A DNA stretch of 7,599 nt, from positions 1 to 7,599 of the forward strand of contig JBHIDJ010000139.1 of NCBI GenBank assembly GCA_046760105.1, read 5' to 3'. How positions within the stretch are numbered: the first letter of the stretch is position 1; the number at the start of each line of letters is the position of its first letter. Below are positions 1-5,701 of this stretch, piece by piece. Source of the stretch: JBHIDJ01 sp046760105 (GTDB lineage: Bacteria > Pseudomonadota > Gammaproteobacteria > Acidiferrobacterales > SPGG2). The translations under genes were made by a program, and so were the position numbers. The notes below the pieces were generated by a model. That model was not told the DNA's origin. It did not search any database and was given only the letters and a program-made list of their open reading frames with translations.

Positions 1-13
1 TTGTACATAGGTC

Positions 14-394
14 GTGAAACTGCACCTAAAGGCAATCACCATCGGGGTTGTCGCATATGTCGGCATCTTGTCGGTGCACTTCATTCTTACGGCCCTGTTA
101 CCCGAATATGTCAACTGGCGGACTTTCTTTGGGCTTAACGTCGTACTCATACTTACTGGCATAGTGTCGGGATACAGTACGGGTAGGTTAGCGGCCGGAA
201 GCGGTCTAATGAACGCCGCAATGGTAGCGATAATAGGAGCTCTATTTCTTCCGCTATTCGAACTACGCTTCGGGGCCTCTTCCTATGACGGCATTGTCGG
301 TTATCTTCATGCGGCCGCATATGGACTATTGAAACCCGGTATTCTGTGTTGCATTGCGGGCAGCGTGGGCGATTTCCATGCCCGAAAGGCATAA
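14..394 (+). CDS. Small four-helix integral membrane protein, function unknown
   Basis: A 126-residue protein that I do not recognise. It is strongly hydrophobic, with about four membrane segments at residues 7-29, 39-57, 67-84 and 94-118. The connecting stretches are short: a polar turn with Glu31 and Trp35, a Gly/Ser-rich turn with Arg58, and a loop with Arg85. The tail is basic (HARKA). There is no cleavable signal peptide and no catalytic motif. The start is GTG at 14; an in-frame TAG at 8-10 excludes anything further upstream, and no good Shine-Dalgarno site is visible in the 13 bases available. Codon use includes ATA, AGG, CTA and TTA, unlike the GC-biased minus-strand genes, which may mean a different origin. 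The next gene starts 78 nt downstream on the same strand. The pattern is protein-like and uninterrupted, so a real gene is likely, but no function can be assigned. Confidence 0.72.
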   Translation: MKLHLKAITIGVVAYVGILSVHFILTALLPEYVNWRTFFGLNVVLILTGIVSGYSTGRLAAGSGLMNAAMVAIIGALFLPLFELRFGASSYDGIVGYLHAAAYGLLKPGILCCIAGSVGDFHARKA

Positions 395-425
395 ACTCGA
401 ATCAAGGATCGCGGACGACAGCGAA

Positions 426-455
426 TAACGTTAGGCATCAACAGTAACATTAGGT
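426..455. repeat. Imperfect tandem repeat TAACRTTAGGY, two copies
   Basis: The 11-mers at 426-436 (TAACGTTAGGC) and 445-455 (TAACATTAGGT) match at 9 of 11 positions and lie 19 nt apart in the same orientation. They sit just ahead of the GNAT gene, in the 78-nt gap between the two plus-strand genes. The bases at 430-436 (GTTAGGC) fit the GTTRRRY core of integron attC sites, but no partner RYYYAAC core was found upstream. The repeat may be an operator, a relic of a recombination site, or chance. Confidence 0.35.
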
Positions 456-472
456 GCCGTAGCGATTTCTCG

Positions 473-958
473 ATGGCCCAAAACGTTGAACTAAAGCTTG
501 CCAAGCTGAACGATGCCACGCGCATCGCACTCATGTCGCGCGAGTTTATCGAGCGGGGCCTACCCTGGTCGTGGAACACCACTCGGATCGCAAAACACAT
601 TCGATGTCCCGATAGCGTGGTCGTGGCTGCCTTGGCGGGAAGACGCCTGATTGGTTTTGCGATCATGCATTTCTTCGATGAGAGTGCTCACTTGAATCTT
701 CTGGCGGTTGACCCCCGTTACCGGCACTTGGGCGTTGGGCGTGGTCTTATGGAGTGGCTCGAGAAGTCCGCTCGTGTTGCCGGCACGTTTGTGGTTAGCC
801 TGGAAGTGCGTGCGAGCAATCCAGGCGCACGCACGTTCTACCGTCGGCTAGGCTACACCGAAATCGTGTACATACCTCGTTATTATTGTGGCCGCGAACC
901 CGCGATACGCATGAGTCGTGATTTGCGTTGTCGCTATCCGGTATTGGATGCTAAATAA
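473..958 (+). CDS. GNAT-family N-acetyltransferase, RimI-like
   Basis: A cytoplasmic 161-residue acetyl-CoA-dependent N-acetyltransferase, the usual length for a single GNAT domain. The acetyl-CoA pyrophosphate loop of motif A is clear: strand beta4 (HLNLLAVDP, residues 73-81) leads into R84-H-L-G87-V-G89, which fits (Q/R)xxGx(G/A). Motif B follows with E111-V-R-A-S-N116, then A119, F122-Y123 and L126-G127-Y128. The C-terminal YY...RMSRDL resembles the end of RimI-type acetyltransferases, which modify protein N-termini, but the N-terminal 50 residues are not RimI-like enough to name the substrate. The ATG at 473 is the natural start, although it has no strong Shine-Dalgarno site (upstream TAGCGATTTCTCG). 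The gene lies downstream of the small membrane protein and converges with the hydrolase, whose stop is 30 nt away. The domain call is firm; the substrate is unknown. Confidence 0.9.
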   Translation: MAQNVELKLAKLNDATRIALMSREFIERGLPWSWNTTRIAKHIRCPDSVVVAALAGRRLIGFAIMHFFDESAHLNLLAVDPRYRHLGVGRGLMEWLEKSARVAGTFVVSLEVRASNPGARTFYRRLGYTEIVYIPRYYCGREPAIRMSRDLRCRYPVLDAK

Positions 959-988
959 GATTGCGGCCGGATAAATGAGCCGAGCGCA

Positions 989-1756
989 TCAACTCAAGCT
1001 TGCAATAAACCGTATCATTGCTTCGTGTGTTGCCGCTGGCTGATCGCGGTGTGGCGTGTGGCCGCAGTCAGGCAGCATCAGCTGGTCTATCGGTCCTGAG
1101 ACCTGTGACGCTATTGCCTCTACCTGTTTAATACTCCCGTATTCGTCATTTTCACCCTGGATGATCATCACCGGACAAGTGATTCGCGGAAGACAGTCCT
1201 CGATGTTCCAGCTGCGAAAGCCTGGGCTCAACCATGTGTCGTGCCAGCTTCGAAAGACCGCATCCGTCTGGTCACCATGGTAGCGGGCGAGCTTTTCGGC
1301 AAGATCGGTCGTTCGATAGATCTCGCCCGCACGCCTGATGCCTTCCACCGTAATATCTTCGACAAACACATGCGGCGCCTCGAGGATGATGCCCAACAAC
1401 TCAGGCGCGTGGTTACTGGCATGGATCAGTGCGATGGAGGCCCCATCACTATCACCGATGAGGATGGCCTGCTCAATGTTCGCCGCGTGCAGCACTTCGG
1501 GAAGCACGACGAGCGCCTCCTCATGTACGTATCGCGGCGTCCGTGGTTGGCCCAGGGGTGCAGAGCGGCCGTAACCTTGACGACTGTAAACGAAAGCTTC
1601 GTAGCCCACGCTGGCAGCGACCTGAGCCGGGAAATCCTTCCACATGGCAACGCACCCGAGCGCCTCGTGCAGAAAGACTAGGGTGGGGGCGTGATCGGGG
1701 CGCGCACCGACGCACTCATATTCCAAACGATGGCCGCCGGCAATAAGATAGGGCAA
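989..1756 (-). CDS. Alpha/beta hydrolase (esterase, thioesterase or lactonase type)
   Basis: A 255-residue alpha/beta-hydrolase-fold enzyme, probably cytoplasmic. The catalytic triad is readable: nucleophile Ser103 in the elbow G101-D-S-D-G105, acid most likely Asp204 in GENDEYG, and His233 in CGHTPH. The oxyanion-hole strand is FLHEALG (residues 28-34), with HE in place of the more common HG. A cap region occupies roughly residues 130-190. The start is TTG at 1756: the in-frame reading upstream to the preceding stop holds no ATG or GTG usable start, and a GGAG sits 8 nt before the TTG. The gene follows the ComB-family gene by 42 nt, in the same frame but after its TGA, so it is probably the last gene of the operon. 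The substrate is not shown by the sequence. In this setting a lactone or acyl-CoA thioester is plausible, but that is inference. Confidence 0.88.
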   Translation of the reverse strand: MPYLIAGGHRLEYECVGARPDHAPTLVFLHEALGCVAMWKDFPAQVAASVGYEAFVYSRQGYGRSAPLGQPRTPRYVHEEALVVLPEVLHAANIEQAILIGDSDGASIALIHASNHAPELLGIILEAPHVFVEDITVEGIRRAGEIYRTTDLAEKLARYHGDQTDAVFRSWHDTWLSPGFRSWNIEDCLPRITCPVMIIQGENDEYGSIKQVEAIASQVSGPIDQLMLPDCGHTPHRDQPAATHEAMIRFIASLS

Positions 1757-1764
1757 GACGCGTG

Positions 1765-1768
1765 CTCC
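1765..1768 (-). promoter_or_regulatory. Shine-Dalgarno GGAG for the TTG-started hydrolase
   Basis: On the minus strand GGAG is followed by 8 nt (CACGCGTC) and then the TTG at 1756-1754. The stretch from the upstream TGA (1799-1801) to this point offers no ATG or GTG in frame, so this site decides the start. Confidence 0.6.
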
Positions 1769-1798
1769 ACAGTTTAAGGTTTCAGTGGCGCGGAATAC

Positions 1799-2530
1799 TC
1801 AGTGTGTGGCGAGGCACTTTACGCGACCGTTTTGCAGCGAAGGCACAAGCGAATACTCGCCTATGCGAGCGGCAAAACGCACCTCGTCCGCATGGCCTCG
1901 TTGCTCCATGATTTGACCGATACGCGAACTACGCAGACAGGCCTCCGCGTCACATTGCTTGTACACCGCGCGCGCCGCTAGCGCTGCGTCGGTCGGTGTC
2001 CACTGTCCCTGGGAGCTTCCCAGCAGCCGATCCACCAGCAAACCGGCGGCAAAGAAATCTTCCACGTTGAACCTGCCCGATGAGCCCGCGCAAAGGATCA
2101 ACACCGTTTCGTTGGGGTGTGTTACGAGTATGTGATTCATGACGGCTTCCCCATTTAGCAGCGCCGCCGCATAAACATGGGGCGCGTCCTCGGCGCGACG
2201 CAGGGCAACGGTCCCGTTCGTGGTGGAATAGATGAGCTGCTTGTCGGCAAGGTCGTGTTGCGCCAGCGCGAGTGGGGCGTACGGTGCGAATCCCGGGATG
2301 CGCTCAAGCTTCTTTTCACCTGCCAACACGAACGTTCCGTTCGTATGGCGCGCTGACTCCTCTCGAGCAGCGGCTTCGTCTGGTACCGGAATCACTTCGC
2401 TCGCCCCGTGCTGGAGTGCGGTGACGATGGTAGACGTGGCAAAAAGCACATCGAGCACGACCACGACTTTGTCTGCTAACCGACTTGGGTCGAGTTCTTC
2501 CTTCCGGGTAAGCACGTGTAGCTTTTGCAT
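1799..2530 (-). CDS. comB: ComB-family phosphatase (2-phosphosulfolactate phosphatase-like)
   Basis: A 243-residue member of the ComB family, near the usual length. ComB hydrolyses (R)-2-phospho-3-sulfolactate to sulfolactate and phosphate, with Mg2+, in coenzyme M synthesis; many bacteria without coenzyme M carry homologues of unknown role. Family signatures seen are the strand and loop VVVVLDVLFATSTIVTAL (residues 22-39), LAGE (69-72), YSTTNGT (101-107) and LCAGSSGRFNVEDFFAAG (146-163). Two places differ from the consensus as I recall it: the usual Arg in DVLRAT is Phe30, and the GF..GNSP segment reads GFAPYAP (80-86). The true substrate may therefore differ from phosphosulfolactate. The ATG at 2530 has AGGGA about 10 nt upstream. 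It lies 61 nt after the acyl-CoA ligase and 42 nt before the hydrolase, in one run of minus-strand genes. The family call is firm; the reaction is not. Confidence 0.85.
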   Translation of the reverse strand: MQKLHVLTRKEELDPSRLADKVVVVLDVLFATSTIVTALQHGASEVIPVPDEAAAREESARHTNGTFVLAGEKKLERIPGFAPYAPLALAQHDLADKQLIYSTTNGTVALRRAEDAPHVYAAALLNGEAVMNHILVTHPNETVLILCAGSSGRFNVEDFFAAGLLVDRLLGSSQGQWTPTDAALAARAVYKQCDAEACLRSSRIGQIMEQRGHADEVRFAARIGEYSLVPSLQNGRVKCLATH

Positions 2531-2591
2531 CGCGATCGCTTCCCTAATGTCACCAGTCTCGAGAAGGGCAGGGCAATTTGTCTTCAGACGG

Positions 2592-4226
2592 TCAGTCGGG
2601 AAGCAACCTTGCCTGTTCGCGTAGCACCGTCTTCTGGATCTTACCGGTGGAGGTCTTTGGCAGGTCGCAGAAAACTACTTTCTTCGGTGCCTTGAAATGG
2701 GCCATGTTATTGCGGCAAAAGTTGATGATATCGGTGTCGCTCACGTTGTCCGCACCAGGCTTTATCGTCACGAATGCGCACGGCATCTCGCCCCATTGTT
2801 CATCAGGGCGCGCCACCACGGCCGCTTCCATCACGGCCGGGTGTTTGTACAGTACCTCCTCCACTTCGAGGCTCGAGATGTTCTCACCACCGGAGATGAT
2901 AATGTCCTTGGAGCGGTCCTTGATCTCGATGTAACCATCCGGATGAAGGACACCTAAATCTCCCGTACGGAACCAGCCATCGGCAAGAGCTTCCTGGGTG
3001 GCCTGCGGGTTCTTGAGATAGCCTTTCATGACGGTATTGCCCCGGAGCCACAGCTCACCGATGGTCTCGCCATTAGCCGGGACGTCGGCTTGCGTCTCAC
3101 GGTCAACAACGCGGGTATTCTCTAAGGTCGTATAGCGCACACCCTGGCGTGCCGCCTTCGCCACCTGCTGGTCTTTCTCCAGGGCGTTCCAGTCGTCCTG
3201 CCAGGCACAGACCGTAGCCGGGCCATAGCTTTCGGTCAGTCCATAGAGATGGATGACATGAAATCCCATGGCTTCCATCTTGGTGATCACGGTGCTCGGC
3301 GGCGCCGCCCCACCGGTAGCGACCTCAACCGTCTGCGGAAACGTTCGCTTTATTTCGTCCGGCGCATTGATCAATGCGTTGAGTACGATCGGTGCACCGC
3401 ACATGTGAGTGACTTTGTTTATCGCAATGGATTCGAACACGAGCGCCGGGTCGACCTTGCGGAGACAGACGTGAGTACCGCCTACAGCCGTCACCGCCCA
3501 GGTATACGTCCAGCCGTTGCAATGGAACATAGGCAATGTCCACAGATAAACCGAATTGTCCTGTAGCTTAATCGCAAGACTGTTGCCAAGGGCGTTCAAG
3601 TACGCCCCGCGGTGGTGGTAAACGACACCCTTGGGATTCCCGGTGGTACCCGAGGTGTAGTTCAAAGCGATGGCCTGCCACTCGTCGGCCGGTGGTTGCC
3701 AGGCATACGCCGGATCGCCTTCCTCGAGGAATGCTTCGTAGTTTTTCTCTCCGATGACGGCGCCACCGTCACCGAGCGGATCGTCGATATCGATCACGAC
3801 CAGCGGATCTTTCAATCGCGGTAGTGCCTTGCCGACAACATCCGCGAACTGCCGATCGGCGATCAACAGCTTCGCCTCACCATGTTCGAGAATAAAGGCA
3901 ACTGTGCCGGCGTCCAGGCGAATGTTGAGCGCGTTCAGCACCGCGCCGCACATGGGGACGCCGTAATGCGCTTCTAGCAGTGCGGGCACGTTGGGCGCCA
4001 TCACCGCTACCGTGTCGCCAGGACCTATTCCCCGCCCCGCCAGTGCAGAGGCTAAGCGGCGGCAACGCGCATACAAGGTTCCGTAATCGAAGCGTGTTTC
4101 ACCGTGGATGACGGCCGTTTTGCCGGGATAAACCGCAGCTGAGCGGGCGAGGAAGGAGAGCGGTGTAAGTGCCGTGAAGTTTGCGGGTGTTCTGTCTAAG
4201 TGTTGGTCATATTTGCCTGCCGTCAT
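2592..4226 (-). CDS. AMP-forming acyl-CoA ligase (LvaE-like role)
   Basis: A 544-residue ANL-superfamily enzyme that activates a carboxylic acid with ATP and CoA through an acyl-adenylate. All core motifs are present: P-loop Y190-TSGTTGNPKG-200, A4 region LPMFHCNGWT (231-240), A5 YGLTES (328-333), A7 GWFRTGDLG with Asp423, the A8 hinge DRSKDIIISGGENIS (437-451), and the catalytic Lys529 in PKTSTGK (524-529). The HHRGAYL that follows the P-loop is typical of ligases grouped with 3-methylmercaptopropionyl-CoA ligase (DmdB) and medium-chain acyl-CoA synthetases. The ATG at 4226 has a strong GGAGGA 7 nt upstream, so this gene probably has efficient independent initiation. It follows the DUF6285 gene by 49 nt. 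By position it would activate the acid that the four upstream enzymes then convert, the job LvaE does for levulinate. Chain-length preference cannot be read from the sequence. Confidence 0.95.
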   Translation of the reverse strand: MTAGKYDQHLDRTPANFTALTPLSFLARSAAVYPGKTAVIHGETRFDYGTLYARCRRLASALAGRGIGPGDTVAVMAPNVPALLEAHYGVPMCGAVLNALNIRLDAGTVAFILEHGEAKLLIADRQFADVVGKALPRLKDPLVVIDIDDPLGDGGAVIGEKNYEAFLEEGDPAYAWQPPADEWQAIALNYTSGTTGNPKGVVYHHRGAYLNALGNSLAIKLQDNSVYLWTLPMFHCNGWTYTWAVTAVGGTHVCLRKVDPALVFESIAINKVTHMCGAPIVLNALINAPDEIKRTFPQTVEVATGGAAPPSTVITKMEAMGFHVIHLYGLTESYGPATVCAWQDDWNALEKDQQVAKAARQGVRYTTLENTRVVDRETQADVPANGETIGELWLRGNTVMKGYLKNPQATQEALADGWFRTGDLGVLHPDGYIEIKDRSKDIIISGGENISSLEVEEVLYKHPAVMEAAVVARPDEQWGEMPCAFVTIKPGADNVSDTDIINFCRNNMAHFKAPKKVVFCDLPKTSTGKIQKTVLREQARLLPD

Positions 4227-4233
4227 TCGCTAT

Positions 4234-4239
4234 TCCTCC
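4234..4239 (-). promoter_or_regulatory. Strong Shine-Dalgarno GGAGGA for the acyl-CoA ligase
   Basis: GGAGGA on the minus strand lies 7 nt before the ATG at 4226-4224. It is the best ribosome binding site in the window and contrasts with the weak sites of the overlapping genes just upstream in the operon. Confidence 0.7.
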
Positions 4240-4275
4240 ACCAAAAGCGGACGTTATTGATATTCACCCGCGGGT

Positions 4276-4668
4276 TCAGCTTAGACCAGCGCCCTTCAGG
4301 TATTTTGGATTACTAATGCGCAAGCGCGTACACACATGTTGCAGCAGCAAAGCCCGCAGACGCTCACCGGGTTTCCCGTCAAATCTTCCCGCGCGAATGT
4401 CGTGCGCCAAGCGTGCGTTAAGGCTGGCGAGTTGTGTAGCAATCTGCGCACCTTCTTTTTCGATGTCTCCGTAAAGCTGCGCGAACATCGCGAGCTCTTG
4501 CGATAAGTCTGTATCACCAGCCTCGTTTTCGCGGGCGGCAATACCCATAGCGTTCGCCACCATGAGCGCGGGATAGTTTTGTTCGCTCGGTAGATGCGGG
4601 AGCAACTCTTTTAGCAGCGTCTCGCGCGCAACTTGAAGCAACTCTGATCCTGCTGGACGGTTACGCAT
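4276..4668 (-). CDS. Small DUF6285-type protein, probable kinase partner (LvaB-like)
   Basis: A 130-residue, mostly helical soluble protein. The N-terminal RPAGSELLQVARETLLKELL, the LPSEQNYPALMVANAMGIAAREN stretch (residues 26-48) and the C-terminal NPKYL match what I know as the DUF6285 type, a small protein regularly encoded beside APH-type phosphotransferases and acyl-CoA dehydrogenases. No catalytic motif, signal peptide or membrane segment is visible. The ATG at 4668 overlaps the end of the phosphotransferase gene by 8 nt (ATGCGTAA), and no good Shine-Dalgarno site precedes it, so translation is probably coupled to the kinase. In Pseudomonas putida the kinase LvaA works together with a small protein, LvaB, encoded next to it; this gene holds that position. 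The role as a kinase subunit is inferred from size, family resemblance and overlap, with no catalytic evidence in the protein itself. Confidence 0.85.
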   Translation of the reverse strand: MRNRPAGSELLQVARETLLKELLPHLPSEQNYPALMVANAMGIAARENEAGDTDLSQELAMFAQLYGDIEKEGAQIATQLASLNARLAHDIRAGRFDGKPGERLRALLLQHVCTRLRISNPKYLKGAGLS

Positions 4669-5701
4669 ACACGGTCTCGCATCTCTCGATACGGTCGATC
4701 TGCATCAGCATATCGAGCTCCATCTCCGGTACCATGCGGCCGGTAAGGGCAAGCTCAAGCGATCCCTGCTCGCCCGAGAGGTGACGTTCGGCTTGCTGCA
4801 GGGCGATGATCGCCCAGCGTACTGCCGCCATCACTTCCCAATAGGAAACGGCGGCCGCGTCCACTGATTGACCAGACTCCTTCTCATAGCCTCGGTAGAG
4901 CGCCGCACGACTGCCGATACCCCCTGCTTCCCTTTCCCACGCACCGAAGCGCCAACAACGTGCACAGAACCAACCGAGGTCCTCGAGTGGGTCGCTCCAA
5001 GACGCGAATTCCCAATCGAGGATGCCCGTAAGCTCAATGCCATCAACCATGAAGTTGCCCGTGCGGTAATCACAATGGCATAACGCAAGCGCGCCGGATG
5101 GCGGGGCGTGTTGTTCGAGCCACCGCAGGGCACATTCGAGAACAGGCTGCGGGTCCGGCAGCGCGTCTAGATATCCTCGATATTGGGCGACGCGCGCGAG
5201 CGCCGGGGTCTGGTTTGGAATGGGCAGGAAGGCAAGTGCCTCAACCGGCGGTCTAATCGTGTGCAGCCGCGCCAACTCCTCGCCGAGGTGTTCAACGAGA
5301 ACGTCGCGGGCTTCGTCTGACAGCGAGCCACGTACGAGGTCGCGGGCCGAGGCGGAGCCCGCAGCGCGTCGCATGATGTAGAAATCCTTACCGATAACGG
5401 CAGTGTCTTGGCACAACCACAGCGGTTCTGGAACCTTCAGTCCGGCGGCAAACGCCACCTGCAGCACCGCGAACTCTTGCGTACGCGACCGGCTTGTCGA
5501 AACGCGCGAGGGTGAGTCGGTGCGCAACACCAAAGCCTGACGCCCTGATAGGTTCCCACCCGTGATCTCGACGTCTAACGTGTAGTTTTCCTGGATTGCC
5601 CCGCCAGCTAAACGCTTTAGGCCCGTAATGCTGACCGAGTCCGCGCCGGCGGTGTGCGCGATGAACTGCGCGAGGGGTTCCCGCATGTCGGCGTCGTTCA
5701 T
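4661..5701 (-). CDS. APH-type phosphotransferase, probable 4-hydroxyacyl-CoA kinase (LvaA-like)
   Basis: A 346-residue kinase-like phosphotransferase related to aminoglycoside phosphotransferases and to the N-terminal domain of ACAD10/11. Numbered from the GTG two codons upstream, visible landmarks are the nucleotide-loop region RLAGGAIQENY (32-42), an Arg at the beta3 position (VLRTD, R62), E78, the catalytic loop H211-C-D213-YRTG-N218, and the metal-binding ILDWE (229-233, Asp231), then WSDPLEDLGWFC. These are the residues needed for phosphoryl transfer, so it looks active. I chose the ATG at 5701 because it forms a 4-nt ATGA overlap with the acyl-CoA dehydrogenase stop; a GTG at 5707 is the alternative. 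Its end overlaps the DUF6285 gene by 8 nt. Given the neighbours, a coenzyme A thioester with a 4-hydroxyl is a far likelier substrate than an antibiotic. The specific substrate is inferred. Confidence 0.92.
   Translation of the reverse strand: MNDADMREPLAQFIAHTAGADSVSITGLKRLAGGAIQENYTLDVEITGGNLSGRQALVLRTDSPSRVSTSRSRTQEFAVLQVAFAAGLKVPEPLWLCQDTAVIGKDFYIMRRAAGSASARDLVRGSLSDEARDVLVEHLGEELARLHTIRPPVEALAFLPIPNQTPALARVAQYRGYLDALPDPQPVLECALRWLEQHAPPSGALALCHCDYRTGNFMVDGIELTGILDWEFASWSDPLEDLGWFCARCWRFGAWEREAGGIGSRAALYRGYEKESGQSVDAAAVSYWEVMAAVRWAIIALQQAERHLSGEQGSLELALTGRMVPEMELDMLMQIDRIERCETVYA

Noticed and set aside
959..988. Possible bidirectional terminator between the convergent stops
   Set aside because: Only a 4-bp stem (CGGC 964-967 with GCCG 979-982) with an 11-nt loop and no T-run on either strand; too weak to call.
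2532..2539. GCGATCGC octamer next to the ComB-like start codon
   Set aside because: A single copy in the window, so there is no basis for calling a HIP1-like repeat or a regulatory site.
2232..2934. Two plus-strand open frames opposite the ComB-like and ligase genes
   Set aside because: Both are Ser/Thr-rich or low-information antisense translations of genes with intact family motifs.
4266..4275. Perfect palindrome ACCCGCGGGT just after the DUF6285-gene stop codon
   Set aside because: Ten bases with no loop and no T-run make a poor hairpin, and the ligase has its own strong ribosome site just beyond. Chance in GC-rich sequence is likely; an mRNA-processing or operator role has no further support.
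4661..5701. Reading the APH-type gene as an aminoglycoside-resistance gene
   Set aside because: Tight overlap with acyl-CoA genes, the ACAD10/11-like pairing and the DUF6285 partner point to CoA-ester metabolism; only the kinase fold is shared with resistance enzymes.
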